64,000 nt of DNA from Stutzerimonas decontaminans (GTDB lineage Bacteria; Pseudomonadota; Gammaproteobacteria; Pseudomonadales; Pseudomonadaceae): NCBI RefSeq assembly GCF_000661915.1, contig NZ_CP007509.1, forward strand, positions 2,435,501-2,499,500, read 5' to 3'. The notes under the pieces were generated by a model. The model had not been told where the DNA came from. It was given only the letters and a program-made list of their open reading frames with translations, and ran no database searches. Positions 17,617 through 28,449 of the stretch are shown here, in pieces. A program made the position numbers and the translations under genes. The first letter of the stretch is position 1; every line of letters begins with the position of its first letter.

Positions 17617-17627
17617 ATCTTACAAAC

Positions 17628-17703
<76 letters not shown>

Positions 17704-17772
17704 GTTGTCTTGGTGACGGGCGCCATTCTATACGATCGGATGCTGCCGTCAACCCCTTGATTAAAAAAGTTT

Positions 17773-18330
17773 TTATTTCTTTTCGGTGGGGCTCAGGTGC
17801 GGCCATGCAGCCATCAGGTAATTGATCATCGACCACAACGTCAGAGCCGCCGCCACGATCAACAACGCATAACCTAGGCCAACCCAGATCGTGGGTTGTG
17901 ACGGATTCGCCAGCAAGATAACCAGCGCGACCATCTGCGCGGCCGTCTTCCATTTGCCCAAGTTCGATACTGCCACCTGCGCACGCGCGCCCAACTCTGC
18001 CATCCATTCGCGCAGCGCCGAGACAACGATCTCCCGGCCGATAATGATCGCTGCCGGCAAGGTCAGCCAGAGGTTTGCATGTTCTTCGACCAGCAACACC
18101 AGCGCTACGGCCACCATCAGCTTGTCGGCGACCGGATCGAGAAAGGCCCCGAACGGCGTGCTCTGCCCCAGCCGCCTGGCAAGGTAGCCGTCGAGCCAAT
18201 CGGTCAGCGCTGCCACAGTGAATACGGCGCTCGCAGCCAAGTAGCTCCAGTAGAACGGCAGATAAAAAAGCAAAATAAAAACAGGTATCAGCAGCACGCG
18301 TAGAACGGTGAGCAGGTTAGGGATATTCAT
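17773..18330 (-). CDS. pgsA: CDP-diacylglycerol-glycerol-3-phosphate 3-phosphatidyltransferase
   Basis: A 185-residue inner-membrane enzyme making phosphatidylglycerophosphate, the first step to phosphatidylglycerol and cardiolipin. The CDP-alcohol phosphotransferase motif [27 protein letters not shown] (DGx2ARx8Gx3Dx3D) is intact. About five membrane segments are present. The start is ATG at 18330 ([11 protein letters not shown]). It follows uvrC by 34 bp and belongs to the conserved gacA-uvrC-pgsA operon. Confidence 0.97.
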   Translation of the reverse strand: MNIPNLLTVLRVLLIPVFILLFYLPFYWSYLAASAVFTVAALTDWLDGYLARRLGQSTPFGAFLDPVADKLMVAVALVLLVEEHANLWLTLPAAIIIGREIVVSALREWMAELGARAQVAVSNLGKWKTAAQMVALVILLANPSQPTIWVGLGYALLIVAAALTLWSMINYLMAAWPHLSPTEKK

Positions 18331-18364
18331 CGGTACCACTGATCGGCGGAATTCGAAGGACAGT

Positions 18365-20188
18365 TTACTCACTGTGCAGAGCGGCATAAATCGACTCGGC
18401 GAGCTTTTTACTGATACCGGGAGCCTTGGCGATCTCGTCGAGGCTCGCTCTGCACAGTTCCTGAAGACCACCAAAATGCGTAAGCAGTTCGCGGCGGCGC
18501 TTCGGGCCAATGCCCGGAACCTCTTCCAGAGTCGACGTCCGCCGTGCTTTTCCGCGTCTAGCACGGTGGCCGGTAATGGCGAAGCGGTGCGCCTCGTCGC
18601 GCACCTGCTGGATCAGGTGCAGCGCCGGGGAGTCAGCCGGGAGCGTGAATTCGTGGGCCGCGTCGTTGAGGTAAAGAGTCTCCAATCCGGGCTTGCGGGT
18701 CACGCCCTTGGCCACCCCGAGCAGGATCAGTTCCGGTACGGCCAGCTCTTCGAGTACCTCGCGAGCCATGTTGAGCTGCCCCTTGCCGCCATCGACCAGC
18801 AGAATGTCCGGCAGCTTGCCCTCCCCCTCTGCGGCCTTGCGGAAGCGCCGGGACAGCGCCTGATGCATCGCCGCATAGTCGTCGCCTGCGGTGACGCCTT
18901 CAATGTTGTAGCGGCGATAGTCCGACTTCAGAGGGCCTTCCGGGCCGAACACCACACAGGAGGCTACCGTTGCTTCGCCGCTGGAATGGCTGATATCGAA
19001 GCATTCCAGGCGCTGCGGTGATTCGTCGAGTTCCAGCGCCTCGGCCAATGCTTCGAAGCGAGCCGACAGGTGCTGACGGTTGGCCAGGCGCGCACCCATC
19101 GCCTGCTCGGCATTGGTCAACGCCAGCTGCTGCCAGCGCGCTCGCGTGCCACGCACGCGATGAGTGATGGTGAGTTCGACGCTGCGCAGCTCGGCGATCG
19201 CACTGATCAGCGTGGGGAAATCTTCGTGCACTGCGTTGACGATCAGCTCCCCGGGCAAGTCGCGCTCGGAGGCACCCAGGTAGTACTGCTCAAGAAACGC
19301 CTGCAGCACTTCGCTGACACTTTCTTCAATCGCAACCTGCGGGAAAAAATTTTTGCTCCCCAGCACGCGGCCGCCGCGCACGCTGATCAAGTGAACGCAG
19401 GCGCCGCCTGGGCTGACCACCGCTGCGACGATATCCACGTCGCCATTGCCGCCTTCCATGCTCTGCTGGTCCTGCACGCGGCGCAGGATGCCGATCTGGT
19501 CGCGGATTTCGGCCGCGCGCTCGAAGTCGAGGTTCATCGCTGCCTTTTCCATGTTACGTGACAGCTCTTCGGCCAGTGCGTTGCTACGGCCTTCTAGGAA
19601 CATCACCGAATGACGCACGTCCTCGGCGTACTCGTCTGCGTCCACCAGATTCACGCAAGGCGCCTTGCAGCGCTTGATCTGGTACTGCAGACAAGGCCGT
19701 GTGCGGTTTCGGTAGTAACTGTCTTCGCACTGGCGCACGAAGAAGGCCTTCTGCAGCAGACTCAGGCTTTCGCGGATCGCCCCGGCGCTCGGATAGGGTC
19801 CGAAGTAACGCCCTGGCGCCTTCTTCGCCCCACGATGAATGCTCAACCGTGGAAATTCGCCGGCCGAGAGAAATACATATGGATAGGACTTATCGTCACG
19901 CAGCAGGATGTTGTACGGCGGCCGCCACTGCTTGATCAGGGTCTGCTCGAGCAGCAGCGCCTCGGTCTCGTTCGCAGTGATGGTGGTTTCCACCTGCGCG
20001 ATCTTGGCTACCAGAGCAGCGGTTTTCGGCGCCTGCCCGGTCTTGCGGAAATAGCTGGCCAGGCGCTTCTTGAGGTTCTTGGCCTTGCCGACATAAAGCA
20101 GCTTGGCCTGCGCATCGAACATGCGATAAACGCCTGGACGGCCGCTGCAAGCTGCCAGGAATGCAGATGAGTCGAAGGCTTCTGTCAT
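18365..20188 (-). CDS. uvrC: Excinuclease ABC subunit C
   Basis: A 607-residue nucleotide-excision-repair nuclease that makes both incisions around a UvrAB-bound lesion. Domains in order: GIY-YIG-type domain ([25 protein letters not shown], residues ~19-43), a Cys-rich segment ([13 protein letters not shown]), the UvrB-binding UVR motif (~200-235, [11 protein letters not shown]), the RNase H-like nuclease domain ([24 protein letters not shown]), and C-terminal HhH motifs ([13 protein letters not shown]). Its start overlaps the gacA stop by one base. Confidence 0.98.
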   Translation of the reverse strand: MTEAFDSSAFLAACSGRPGVYRMFDAQAKLLYVGKAKNLKKRLASYFRKTGQAPKTAALVAKIAQVETTITANETEALLLEQTLIKQWRPPYNILLRDDKSYPYVFLSAGEFPRLSIHRGAKKAPGRYFGPYPSAGAIRESLSLLQKAFFVRQCEDSYYRNRTRPCLQYQIKRCKAPCVNLVDADEYAEDVRHSVMFLEGRSNALAEELSRNMEKAAMNLDFERAAEIRDQIGILRRVQDQQSMEGGNGDVDIVAAVVSPGGACVHLISVRGGRVLGSKNFFPQVAIEESVSEVLQAFLEQYYLGASERDLPGELIVNAVHEDFPTLISAIAELRSVELTITHRVRGTRARWQQLALTNAEQAMGARLANRQHLSARFEALAEALELDESPQRLECFDISHSSGEATVASCVVFGPEGPLKSDYRRYNIEGVTAGDDYAAMHQALSRRFRKAAEGEGKLPDILLVDGGKGQLNMAREVLEELAVPELILLGVAKGVTRKPGLETLYLNDAAHEFTLPADSPALHLIQQVRDEAHRFAITGHRARRGKARRTSTLEEVPGIGPKRRRELLTHFGGLQELCRASLDEIAKAPGISKKLAESIYAALHSE

Positions 20189-20832
20189 CAGTTGACGGTG
20201 TCGACCATCCCGTGGCGAACGGCCAGCAGGGCAAGCTCGACATCACTGGTAATCGACAGCTTTTCGAAGATGCGATAGCGGTAGGTGTTGACCGTTTTTG
20301 GCGAGAGACAGAGCTTGTCGGAGATGCTCTGTACTTTCTGGCAGTTGGCGATCATCAGTGCGATCTGGATTTCCCGCTCCGAAAGCAGATCGAACGGCGA
20401 TTCGCTGAGCTGCGGCTGGAACGACTTCAGCGCCAGTTGCTGGGCAATTTGCGGGCTGATGTAACGCTGACCACCGAACACCATGCGGATGGCCTGCACC
20501 ATTTCTTCCAGTGCTGCCCCCTTAGTCAGGTACCCCGCCGCACCGGCCTGCAGAAGGCGCGTCGGGAACGGGTCTTCTTCGCAGATAGTTACAGCGATGA
20601 CCTTCAGATCTGGGTAGCTGCGTAGCAGCTTGCGGGTCGCCTCGAGACCACCGATGCCGGGCATCTTGACGTCCATCAGGACGACGTCGGGCTTGAGTTC
20701 CCGCGCCTTGCGGATCGCGTCTTCGCCGGAATCCGCCTGGCCTATCACCTGAAGACCAGAGATGTCCGCCAGCATGCGGCTGATGCCTGTGCGAACCAAG
20801 TCGTGGTCATCGACCACCAGCACCCTAATCAA
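20188..20832 (-). CDS. gacA: Response regulator GacA
   Basis: A 214-residue NarL/FixJ-type regulator. The receiver domain has acidic pocket DD8-9, phospho-acceptor D54 ([10 protein letters not shown]) and switch Lys. The C-terminal LuxR-type HTH contains [19 protein letters not shown] and [19 protein letters not shown]. With the GacS kinase it activates small RNAs that titrate RsmA, controlling secondary metabolism and lifestyle. The uvrC overlap is the classic arrangement. Confidence 0.97.
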   Translation of the reverse strand: MIRVLVVDDHDLVRTGISRMLADISGLQVIGQADSGEDAIRKARELKPDVVLMDVKMPGIGGLEATRKLLRSYPDLKVIAVTICEEDPFPTRLLQAGAAGYLTKGAALEEMVQAIRMVFGGQRYISPQIAQQLALKSFQPQLSESPFDLLSEREIQIALMIANCQKVQSISDKLCLSPKTVNTYRYRIFEKLSITSDVELALLAVRHGMVDTVN

Positions 20833-21039
20833 GCAGACACCTCATTGACCGTACTAAAAGCTGGCTGGCTGCTCGCTTTTTCAGGAGCGAACTCTATCAA
20901 AAAAATCATCGACCTGGCCGATCACGATGCAGGTAACTGATCGAGATCATGACTCTGCGGCGCCAGCCGACGAACTGCATGCTGAACGCCGATGGACGGC
21001 CAAAGTCACAAACCTGATGATCATTTCCGTGGATTTCCC

Positions 21040-21756
21040 ATGCTCACCCTGATCGCCGCGCTGGTCCTGACAGCCACCCACATGCTGGCCGGAAGGCTGA
21101 GCAAACTGCACCAGCTGCCGCGCAGCCGTTGGCTATCTGCTGCTGGCGGCGTCGCCGTCGCGTATGTATTCGTGCACCTACTGCCTGAGCTGGCCGACGG
21201 ACAAGAGGTGATGGAAGATAGCGGGCTCCACCCGTTGCGCTATCTGGAACACCACGCCTATCTGCTGGCATTGCTTGGCCTGGTCTGCTTCTACGGGCTA
21301 GAACGGCTGATCAAGCAGCACCGGGACGAGCGGCCTGAAGGTGCACCTTCCCACGCCGGCGTTTTCTGGCTGCACATAAGTGCATTCGCCGGCTACAACG
21401 CACTGATTGGCCATATCCTCGCCAACCGAGACCCAGGTCAGGCGCTGGAGTTGGTCTGGTACACCGTGGCCATGTCGCTGCACTTCATGGTCAACGATGT
21501 AGCGCTGCAACACGACCACCAGGACCTGTTCGCTCGGCGCGGCCGATGGATCCTGGTGGGATCGACGCTGATCGGCTGGGCGTTTGGCTCGGCAGTTCAG
21601 CTCTCCGAGCTGGGTATATCGGCGGTTACGGCGTTCATCGCCGGCGCGATCATCCTCAACGTCCTGAAGGAGGAGCTGCCGACGGAAAGGAACAGCCGAT
21701 TCGGAGCGTTCCTGCTCGGCTCGCTCGGCTATTCGTTCCTGCTATTGCTGATGTAG
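21040..21756 (+). CDS. ZIP-like integral membrane protein
   Basis: A 238-residue protein with about eight membrane segments. GGVAVAYVFVHLLPEL and the C-terminal AFIAGAIILNVLKEELP resemble the first and seventh helices of ZIP metal transporters. The usual metal-site motifs of helices IV and V are altered: YNALIGHIL and LHFMVNDVAL take the place of HNxPEG/HExPEG. It may be a distant ZIP relative with different chemistry. The start is ATG at 21040, with a weak ribosome site; it stands alone. Confidence 0.6.
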   Translation: MLTLIAALVLTATHMLAGRLSKLHQLPRSRWLSAAGGVAVAYVFVHLLPELADGQEVMEDSGLHPLRYLEHHAYLLALLGLVCFYGLERLIKQHRDERPEGAPSHAGVFWLHISAFAGYNALIGHILANRDPGQALELVWYTVAMSLHFMVNDVALQHDHQDLFARRGRWILVGSTLIGWAFGSAVQLSELGISAVTAFIAGAIILNVLKEELPTERNSRFGAFLLGSLGYSFLLLLM

Positions 21757-22060
21757 CCGACGCAACCGTGCCTGTGCTTCATCATCTCGGTCTAGCATCA
21801 CGCAGTGGGATGTGCAGGAAATAACTCGGAGTAATGTACTGCGAGTTGCGGCAGCGAGACGGAGAGATGCGGCTGCGCTACGCCGACCAGCAAGATCTCC
21901 ATGTCGCTTCGCATTTGGCAAGGTTCCGTCTCTCAGTTCGAGCGCAGCAATGCCGGTCACAAGGCAGGCTGATCAGCACGACAGGTCGCAGACGCGGATA
22001 GGCTTTCATGGCGAGGAATCGGGTCGAGCTCGCACCCGGGAGAGCCTGATCCAGATCGTG
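21757..22060. other. Convergent intergenic region, nothing recognised
   Basis: 304 bases between the ends of the ZIP-like gene and the hybrid kinase gene. No RNA gene, repeat or convincing coding frame was seen; a 72-codon minus-strand frame lacks family resemblance. Confidence 0.4.
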
Positions 22061-23758
22061 TCAGCCAGAATCCTGTCCGCCATTGCCGTTGGCGGCGAGC
22101 AGATGACTGAGCACCGAGCGCATCTTGCCTGGCTTGACCGGTTTGTTCAGCACCGGCACACCGCAGCCCTGCAATTGCTGGCGGCATTGGTCACTGCGAT
22201 CGGCGGTAATCATCACCACCGGCAGCGTTTCGCTGAAGCAGTTCCGCACCGCGAGCACGACGTCCCAACCGGTCAGCCCGTGATCCAGATGGTAATCGGC
22301 GAGGATCGCATCCGGCGCGACGCCAGCCAGCGCTGCCACTGCGCTTTGCTCGTCGGTGGCAGTCACCACCGTGCAGCCCCACTGTTCGAGCAACGCAGTC
22401 ATGCTTAGCAGGATGCTCTCTTCGTTGTCGATCACCAGCAGGCGCCGCCCAGGCAGCGGATCGCCCAGCTGCGGCACGACCGGTGGAGCCGCAACCCGCT
22501 CGTGGGGCATCGCTTCGGCCAGCGGCACATCGATACTGAACACCGAACCACGCCCCGGTTTCGAACGCACCAGTACCTGATAGCCGAGCATGCTGGCGAT
22601 ACGGTCGACGATGGCCAGCCCCAGCCCGACTCCACTGCGTTTCGCGGATCGACCGACCCCGAGCTGATTGAATTCGAGAAAGATCGAACCCAGCTCCTCC
22701 TCAGGGATGCCCCGGCCGGTATCCCAGACCTCGATACGCAGCGCCCCGGCACGCCTGCGAGCACCCACCAGCACCGCACCCTGATCGGTATAACGGCAGG
22801 CATTGCTGAGAAAGTTGCGCAGGATTCGCGTCAGCAGACGGAAGTCGGTCTTGATGGCGAATCGCGGAATGTAGTGCTCCAACTGCAGCCCCGCAGCAGC
22901 AGCAACCGACTGAAATTCGGACACCAGCGGCAGCAGGACATCGTCCAGCGAATAGATATCGATATCCGGTTTGATCGCGGCCTGATCGAGCTTGGAAATG
23001 TCCAGCAGATCGGTCAGCAGGTCTTCGGCGCCTTCCAGCGCCTGATGCGCCCGTTCGACCAGATGCAGCTCGTTCTGCGGCAATTGGCGTTCGCGCAACG
23101 TCGAGATCAGCAGGCGCGCGGCATTGAGTGGCTGCAGCAGGTCGTGGCTGGCCGCGGCAAGGTACTTGTCCTTGCTCAGGTTCGCGGCCTCGGCTGCATC
23201 GCGGGCTTCGCGCAGTTCGCAGGTGCGCTCGGCGACACGCTGCTCCAGTTCTTCGTTGAGCTGCAACAGACGCAACTGCGCCAGTTTGCGCTCGGTAACG
23301 TCGGCGACGAAACCCTCTACCAAGCCATCCTCATCCGGCTTGAGCAGCAGGTTCATGATCACGTAGATGGCGCTGCCGTCCTTGCGGCGCAGGCGCGTCT
23401 CATAGCCGAACAAGCCATGCTGCTGGCTCAGGGTATGGCGGATCTGCCGCAGCTCCTCCTCACCGCCAATGAAAAGGTGATGAGACAGATCGGTCAGTGC
23501 CCACAGCGCCTCTTCCGGGGTCTCGTAATTGAGCATGCGTGCCAAGGCAGGATTGGCGGCACGAATACCTTCGTGGAGGCTGGCCTGGAAGATGCCGTGC
23601 ACCGCATGCTCGAACAACCATTTGTAGCGGTTGCGCTCGTTTTCCAGCTCTTCCAGACGTGCCACCAGCTCTGGGTAGTGACTCTTGCGCGCGGAATGGC
23701 TGCCAAAGCCGAGCAGTTGCGTCAGGGCCTGATGCTGATCATCAGAGCGCTTCGGCAT
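22061..23758 (-). CDS. PAS-containing hybrid histidine kinase, ErcS'-like
   Basis: A 565-residue soluble kinase: coiled coil (~25-48), PAS domain (~50-160), second coiled coil, HisKA with H205 (AAASHDLLQPLNAARLL), HATPase (RNFLSNACRYT, DTGRGIP, GVGLGLAIV), and a C-terminal receiver domain (LLVIDNEES, ILADYHLDHG). No membrane segment is seen. In P. aeruginosa the orphan kinases ErcS/ErcS' next to ercA belong to the cascade switching on PQQ-dependent ethanol oxidation, and the placement here matches. Its start overlaps the end of ercA by 17 bp. Assignment as ErcS' is by context. Confidence 0.85.
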   Translation of the reverse strand: MPKRSDDQHQALTQLLGFGSHSARKSHYPELVARLEELENERNRYKWLFEHAVHGIFQASLHEGIRAANPALARMLNYETPEEALWALTDLSHHLFIGGEEELRQIRHTLSQQHGLFGYETRLRRKDGSAIYVIMNLLLKPDEDGLVEGFVADVTERKLAQLRLLQLNEELEQRVAERTCELREARDAAEAANLSKDKYLAAASHDLLQPLNAARLLISTLRERQLPQNELHLVERAHQALEGAEDLLTDLLDISKLDQAAIKPDIDIYSLDDVLLPLVSEFQSVAAAAGLQLEHYIPRFAIKTDFRLLTRILRNFLSNACRYTDQGAVLVGARRRAGALRIEVWDTGRGIPEEELGSIFLEFNQLGVGRSAKRSGVGLGLAIVDRIASMLGYQVLVRSKPGRGSVFSIDVPLAEAMPHERVAAPPVVPQLGDPLPGRRLLVIDNEESILLSMTALLEQWGCTVVTATDEQSAVAALAGVAPDAILADYHLDHGLTGWDVVLAVRNCFSETLPVVMITADRSDQCRQQLQGCGVPVLNKPVKPGKMRSVLSHLLAANGNGGQDSG

Positions 23759-24905
23759 AGACGACCTCGACGTCCCGCTGCGTCGACGAGCGTGGATTGG
23801 TCAGGATGCAGGGGTCCTGCATCGCATGTTGCGAAAGGAACGGAATATCGGAGAGGTTCACGCCGTGCAGGCTGAGCGTTTCCCTGAAGCCAATCTGCTG
23901 CTTCAGGTCGATCAAATGCTGCACCAGACGTTCGCGCACCTGCCGGTGATTCAGCCCGCGCGAATCGATGCCAAGGGTTTCGGCGACCTTGCGGTAGCGG
24001 TCCGGCGAGGCGTCGTAATTGAAGGCGACGACATGTTCGACCAGCACGGCATTACAGACGCCATGCGGTAGATCCAAGTAGCCGCCGAGACTGTGGGACA
24101 TGGCATGCACGGCGCCGAGAATCGCGTTGGAGAACGCCAGCCCGGCCTGCATGCTGCCAAGCATGATTTGCTCGCGCAGGGCAATATCCGCTGGATTGGC
24201 GATCATTTGCGCAAGATTGCCGTTGATCAGTCGCATGGCCTCCAGCGCGTGCGGGTCGGTCAGCGGACCATGGCCGGTCGATACGAATGCCTCGATGGCG
24301 TGCACCAGCGCATCGATGCCGGTGCAGGCGGAGAGAAACGGGTCCATGCTGAGCGTGGTTTCCGGGTCGATCAGCGAGACATCCGGCACGGCTGCCTTGC
24401 TGACGATGGAGAACTTCATCCGCTCTTGCTGGTTGGAAATGATCACGAACTGTGAAACATCTGCCGAGGTCCCGGCAGTCGTTGGAATAAGAATCAGCGG
24501 TGGGCTGGGCACGCGCAGCGTATCCACCCCTTCGAATTCATAGATATGGCGCCCATGCGCCGCGACGATGCCGATACCCTTCGCGCAATCCATGGGGCTA
24601 CCACCGCCGACTGCGACAATCACGTTGCAGCCTTCGCTGCGATACAGCTCGGCGCCGAGCATTACCTCTTCGCAGCGGGGGTTGGGCGAAACATCAGTGA
24701 ACAGGCTGTGTTCGATGTGATGCCGGTCTAGACTGGCCTGCACGTCAGCCACCCAGCCCGCCTTCACGACGCCGGGGTCGGATACCACCAGCACCTTTCG
24801 CGCACCGAAGTTGGCCGCACAGGTGCCAACACTATGGCGACAGCCGGCACCAAAGATGATTTCTGGAGAGACGAACTTGCGCTGGAGGCTGATATTCGGG
24901 CTCAT
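23742..24905 (-). CDS. ercA: Iron-containing alcohol dehydrogenase ErcA
   Basis: A 387-residue group III Fe-dependent alcohol dehydrogenase. NAD-binding GGGSPMDCAKGI; metal ligands in the D...H segment (GIDALVHAIEAF), AMSHSLGGYLDLPHGVCNAVL and the nearby His. ErcA is needed for normal ethanol oxidation in P. aeruginosa and is thought to act in signalling rather than bulk catalysis. It is coupled to the downstream kinase by a 17-bp overlap. Confidence 0.88.
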   Translation of the reverse strand: MSPNISLQRKFVSPEIIFGAGCRHSVGTCAANFGARKVLVVSDPGVVKAGWVADVQASLDRHHIEHSLFTDVSPNPRCEEVMLGAELYRSEGCNVIVAVGGGSPMDCAKGIGIVAAHGRHIYEFEGVDTLRVPSPPLILIPTTAGTSADVSQFVIISNQQERMKFSIVSKAAVPDVSLIDPETTLSMDPFLSACTGIDALVHAIEAFVSTGHGPLTDPHALEAMRLINGNLAQMIANPADIALREQIMLGSMQAGLAFSNAILGAVHAMSHSLGGYLDLPHGVCNAVLVEHVVAFNYDASPDRYRKVAETLGIDSRGLNHRQVRERLVQHLIDLKQQIGFRETLSLHGVNLSDIPFLSQHAMQDPCILTNPRSSTQRDVEVVYAEAL

Positions 24906-25014
24906 GACTGCGGCCTTTTTTATTTTTTGTAACTAACTGGCGCAAGCCTACTGCAATGCTCACGTAAAGCAATGCGCCAAATGGCTGGCCATGCCACCCG
25001 CCTGGCGGAATGCC

Positions 25015-26955
25015 TCAGAGCAGCTGCTGGTAGAAGCGCAGTTCCCGTTGCAGCGCATCCGCGAGGTTGGCTGCCTGTCGAAACCCGTGGCGCTCCTCGG
25101 GGTACAGGCGGTACTCCACCGCGATACCACGATCACGCAAAGCCTCAACCATCGCCTCGGTCTGCTCCGGCAGCACCACCGCATCCTGTCCGCCCTGCAG
25201 GAAGATTACGGGTGCAGCAATACGGTCGGCGTTATGCAGCGGGGCGCGCTCACGGAAGCGCTCCGGCACCTGCTGCGGATGGCCGATCAGCCAGTCCAGG
25301 TAGTCGCCCTCGAACTTGTGCGTCACCCGCCGCAGGGCCAGCGGATCACTGACGCCATACAGGCTGGCGCCGCCGCGAAACAGCGCTGTCGCGACCAGCG
25401 CACTCAACGCCGTGAAGCCACCGGCGCTGGACCCACGGATGAACAAGCGCTGCGGATCGACCGCGCCCTGCTCCACCAATGCCCGTGCGGCCTGGCAGGC
25501 GTCTTCCACGTCGACAATGCCCCACTGCTCGCGCAATCGCTGTCGATAGGCCCGCCCGAAGCCACTGCTGCCGCGATAGTTCACGTCGACCACGGCGAAA
25601 CCGCGCTGAGTCCAGTACTGGATGCGTGGATCGAATACCGGATAGCTCGCCGAAGTCGGCCCGCCATGAGCGAATACCACCAGAGGTGGCAAGGCCCCCG
25701 GCTCGCCGCGGCAGTTCGCATTGGCGGGTGGGTAAAAGAAAGCATGTGCGACCTCGCCATCACCGGTCGGAAAGCACATGGATTGCGGGCGCGACAATTG
25801 ACTGGCCGACAGCGGCTGCGCTCCGCCGGCGAGAATCTGCACCGCTCCACTGGCCCTTTCGATGGCGAGTACCGCGGGTGCTCGCTCCGGAGCGCCAGCG
25901 ATACAGAACACGTGGGTCTGGTTGGCGGCCAATTGGCGGCACCGGGTGAAGTCCGCTGCCAGTTGGCGCCGGCTGCCATCGGCAGCGTGCTCGAACAGCC
26001 AGCCATAACCATCGACCATATGCGTCAACAACAGGCCGCCACCAGCCAGTGGCAGGTAGCTGATGGTGCCCAGCTGCCAGGGCGCCGGTGCGCAGTCGAA
26101 GTCCTGTGCCTCGTCCGCCTCTCCGGATGCCGTCAGCGAATGCCGATGCAGCTGGCCGTCTGCCTCATAGAAAGGCTGCCAGAAACCCAAACGGTCGCTG
26201 AGGCAGAACAGCCGGCCGTCGGAGGCGAAGCGTGGCTGTTGCAAGGACTCGCCTCCATCCGTGCCTGCCAGGCATTGCCTGTTGCCCCAACGCTCGTTAG
26301 GCAGGCGTTCAGCTGCGCACAGGCGCGACGAGGCCCAGGGCTGTTCGGGACGATCCCATTCGATCCAAGCCAGCCGTGCACCGTCCGGACTGAGCACCGC
26401 AGCGGCATAGAAGTCGGCGCCCTCCACAACAACACGACGCGCACCATCGACCATGGAGATACTCACCAGACGATGCACGACGCCAACGGCCTCATGGGAT
26501 TCCTCCAGCGCCAGAATCGCATCACTGACGGGGTCATGCTGCAGATCGCCATAACGGCGTTCAGGCGCCGCCGTCAGCGCGATTGGCGGCGGCGCGGTCT
26601 CGGCCTCATCGGTCAGCTGCAGGTAGATCTGCTGATCCGCTTCGTTGACGAAGGCGATGCCCTGCCCGGCCAGACAGAACGCACCGCCGCCGTATTCATA
26701 AACGCGACTGCGTACCGAGAAGTCGTCCGGGGTCAGGCGGCGTGCGCGGCCGGCCTGCCAGAACCACAGCGTGCAGCGCCCCTGAGCGGGGTCGTACTCG
26801 ATCCAGAACAGCCCGCCGTGCCCGGCCCGCAACTCAGCATAATCCCGACTCGTGGCCGCTGCGGCCTCGGCGCTCCAGGCGCTGGGCCAGAAGCCATAGG
26901 GCAGCGCCTCGGCGGATTGGTGGGGCATGGACGAATCGTTGCGGGGCGATTTCAT
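25015..26955 (-). CDS. pqqH: S9 family prolyl oligopeptidase-type peptidase (PqqH-like)
   Basis: A 646-residue peptidase. An N-terminal beta-propeller (~50-370) is followed by an alpha/beta-hydrolase domain. The catalytic Ser lies in [12 protein letters not shown], Asp in the [13 protein letters not shown] loop and His in PEERHGFR. Its ATG overlaps the pqqE stop (ATGA), so it belongs to the pqq operon, as in P. aeruginosa. It may take part in cutting PqqA after cross-linking, but that role is not established. The start is ATG at 26955. Confidence 0.85.
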   Translation of the reverse strand: MKSPRNDSSMPHQSAEALPYGFWPSAWSAEAAAATSRDYAELRAGHGGLFWIEYDPAQGRCTLWFWQAGRARRLTPDDFSVRSRVYEYGGGAFCLAGQGIAFVNEADQQIYLQLTDEAETAPPPIALTAAPERRYGDLQHDPVSDAILALEESHEAVGVVHRLVSISMVDGARRVVVEGADFYAAAVLSPDGARLAWIEWDRPEQPWASSRLCAAERLPNERWGNRQCLAGTDGGESLQQPRFASDGRLFCLSDRLGFWQPFYEADGQLHRHSLTASGEADEAQDFDCAPAPWQLGTISYLPLAGGGLLLTHMVDGYGWLFEHAADGSRRQLAADFTRCRQLAANQTHVFCIAGAPERAPAVLAIERASGAVQILAGGAQPLSASQLSRPQSMCFPTGDGEVAHAFFYPPANANCRGEPGALPPLVVFAHGGPTSASYPVFDPRIQYWTQRGFAVVDVNYRGSSGFGRAYRQRLREQWGIVDVEDACQAARALVEQGAVDPQRLFIRGSSAGGFTALSALVATALFRGGASLYGVSDPLALRRVTHKFEGDYLDWLIGHPQQVPERFRERAPLHNADRIAAPVIFLQGGQDAVVLPEQTEAMVEALRDRGIAVEYRLYPEERHGFRQAANLADALQRELRFYQQLL

Positions 26956-28106
26956 ACCTTGAGGATGAGCTTGGAGGTCTTCTCATTACGGTGCTGCAGC
27001 TGATCGAGCCCCAGTGCGCCGTGGTCTGCCTGCTCGCGAGCCGCAAGGATCTTGCCGTGGTGTGCCGACTTGCTGCACACGGGGTCGGCATTGGTGGCGT
27101 CGCCGGTGAGCATGAAGGCCTGGCAACGGCAGCCACCGAAATCACGTTCCTTCTCGTCGCAGCTGCGGCAGGGTTCGGGCATCCAGTCGTAGCCGCGAAA
27201 CTTGTTGAAGCCGAAGGAGTGTCGCCAGATGTGCTCGATGCTGTGCTCGCGCACGTTGGGGAACTCCACCGGCAGCTGTCGCGCGCTGTGGCAAGGCAGC
27301 GCCGTGCCGTCCGGAGTGATATCAAGGAACAGGTTGCCCCAGCCGTTCATGCAGGCCTTCGGCCGTTCTTCGTAGTAATCGGGCGTCACGAAGATCAGCT
27401 TGCAGGGATGGTTTTGGGCGGCGAGCTTGTCGCGCCACTCGTTGGTGATGCGCTCGGCACGTACCAGCTGCTCCTTGCTCGGCAATAATCCGGCACGGTT
27501 CAGTTCGGCCCAGCCGTAGAACTGGCAGGTGGCGAGCTCGACGAAATCGGCTTCGAGCTCGATGCACAGACGAATGATCTGGTCGATGTTGTCAATGTTG
27601 TGCCGATGCGTGACGAAGTTGAGCACCATCGGATAGCCGTGCTTCTTCACCGCACGGGCCATTTCCAGCTTGTGCGCGAAGGCCTTCTTCGAACCGGCAA
27701 GCAGGTTGTTCACCTCCTCGTCGGCCGCCTGAAAGCTGATCTGAATATGGTCCAGCCCGGCCTCGGCGAAACTGGCGATCTTCTCTTCAGTGAGGCCGAT
27801 GCCAGAAGTGATCAGGTTGGTGTAATAGCCGAGTCCGCGTGCCGCTTCGATCAGCTCTACCAGGTCCTGGCGCACCAGCGGCTCACCGCCTGAGAAGCCA
27901 AGCTGGGCCGCGCCCATCTCGCGTGCCTGGCGGAATACTTCGATCCACTCGGCGGTGCTCAGCTCGTCGTGGCTGCGGGCGAAGTCCAGCGGATTGGAGC
28001 AGTACGGACACTGCAGAGGGCAACGATAGGTCAGCTCCGCCAGCAGCCAGAGCGGCGGGCCAGGCTCGTAGCCAGGTTTAGCGAAGCTCGATCCAGAACC
28101 GTTCAA
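26952..28106 (-). CDS. pqqE: PqqE radical SAM Glu-Tyr cross-linking enzyme (PQQ pathway)
   Basis: A 384-residue radical SAM/SPASM enzyme that forms the C-C bond between Glu and Tyr of PqqA. SAM cluster cysteines C29, C33, C36 ([11 protein letters not shown]); [17 protein letters not shown] cysteines at [30 protein letters not shown] and VCSKS. The start was set to TTG at 28106: GGAGG lies six bases upstream, at the same place as in the second pqqE of this window, and no ATG exists nearby. This gives a 29-bp overlap with pqqD. The longer open frame (to 28208) overlaps pqqD without a ribosome site. Confidence 0.95.
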   Translation of the reverse strand: MNGSGSSFAKPGYEPGPPLWLLAELTYRCPLQCPYCSNPLDFARSHDELSTAEWIEVFRQAREMGAAQLGFSGGEPLVRQDLVELIEAARGLGYYTNLITSGIGLTEEKIASFAEAGLDHIQISFQAADEEVNNLLAGSKKAFAHKLEMARAVKKHGYPMVLNFVTHRHNIDNIDQIIRLCIELEADFVELATCQFYGWAELNRAGLLPSKEQLVRAERITNEWRDKLAAQNHPCKLIFVTPDYYEERPKACMNGWGNLFLDITPDGTALPCHSARQLPVEFPNVREHSIEHIWRHSFGFNKFRGYDWMPEPCRSCDEKERDFGGCRCQAFMLTGDATNADPVCSKSAHHGKILAAREQADHGALGLDQLQHRNEKTSKLILKV

Positions 28107-28356
28107 CGGCGACCTCCAGAAACGCGACGATATCTTCTTGAATTCCTTCGGCCTCGGGATAGCGGACCTGCAGGTCGGCAACGATTGCGCCGACGCTGCG
28201 GGTTCCATCCACCTCGGTCAGCACTGCCGCGGCGCTCTCGTTGAGTTTGATCATGCCTTCCGGATAGAGCAGTACGTGGCAGTTCTGCGCCGGCTCCCAC
28301 TGGAAGCGGTAGCCTCGGCGAAAGGCTGGAATCTGGGTCAGTTGGATATTGCTCAT
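28078..28356 (-). CDS. pqqD: PqqD peptide chaperone
   Basis: A 92-residue RiPP recognition element that binds PqqA and delivers it to PqqE. Signature region: [23 protein letters not shown], with VKLNESA-like [11 protein letters not shown], followed by the helical part [16 protein letters not shown]. It overlaps pqqE and follows pqqC by 93 bp. Confidence 0.95.
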   Translation of the reverse strand: MSNIQLTQIPAFRRGYRFQWEPAQNCHVLLYPEGMIKLNESAAAVLTEVDGTRSVGAIVADLQVRYPEAEGIQEDIVAFLEVAVERFWIELR

Positions 28357-28449
28357 GGTCGTTGTCTCGCCAGTAGGCAGGCGGGCAGCCCGGCCAAATC
28401 AATTGTGCTCGTTGGCGGTGGGCTGAAGCCCACCCGTGGACGCACGCTC

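Noticed and set aside
21742-21960. Small minus-strand frame after the ZIP-like gene
   Set aside because: No ribosome site and no recognised similarity; it straddles the end of the neighbouring gene.
24991-27003. 670-codon plus-strand frame over the S9 peptidase
   Set aside because: It is the antisense image of a clear peptidase gene whose catalytic motifs are on the other strand.
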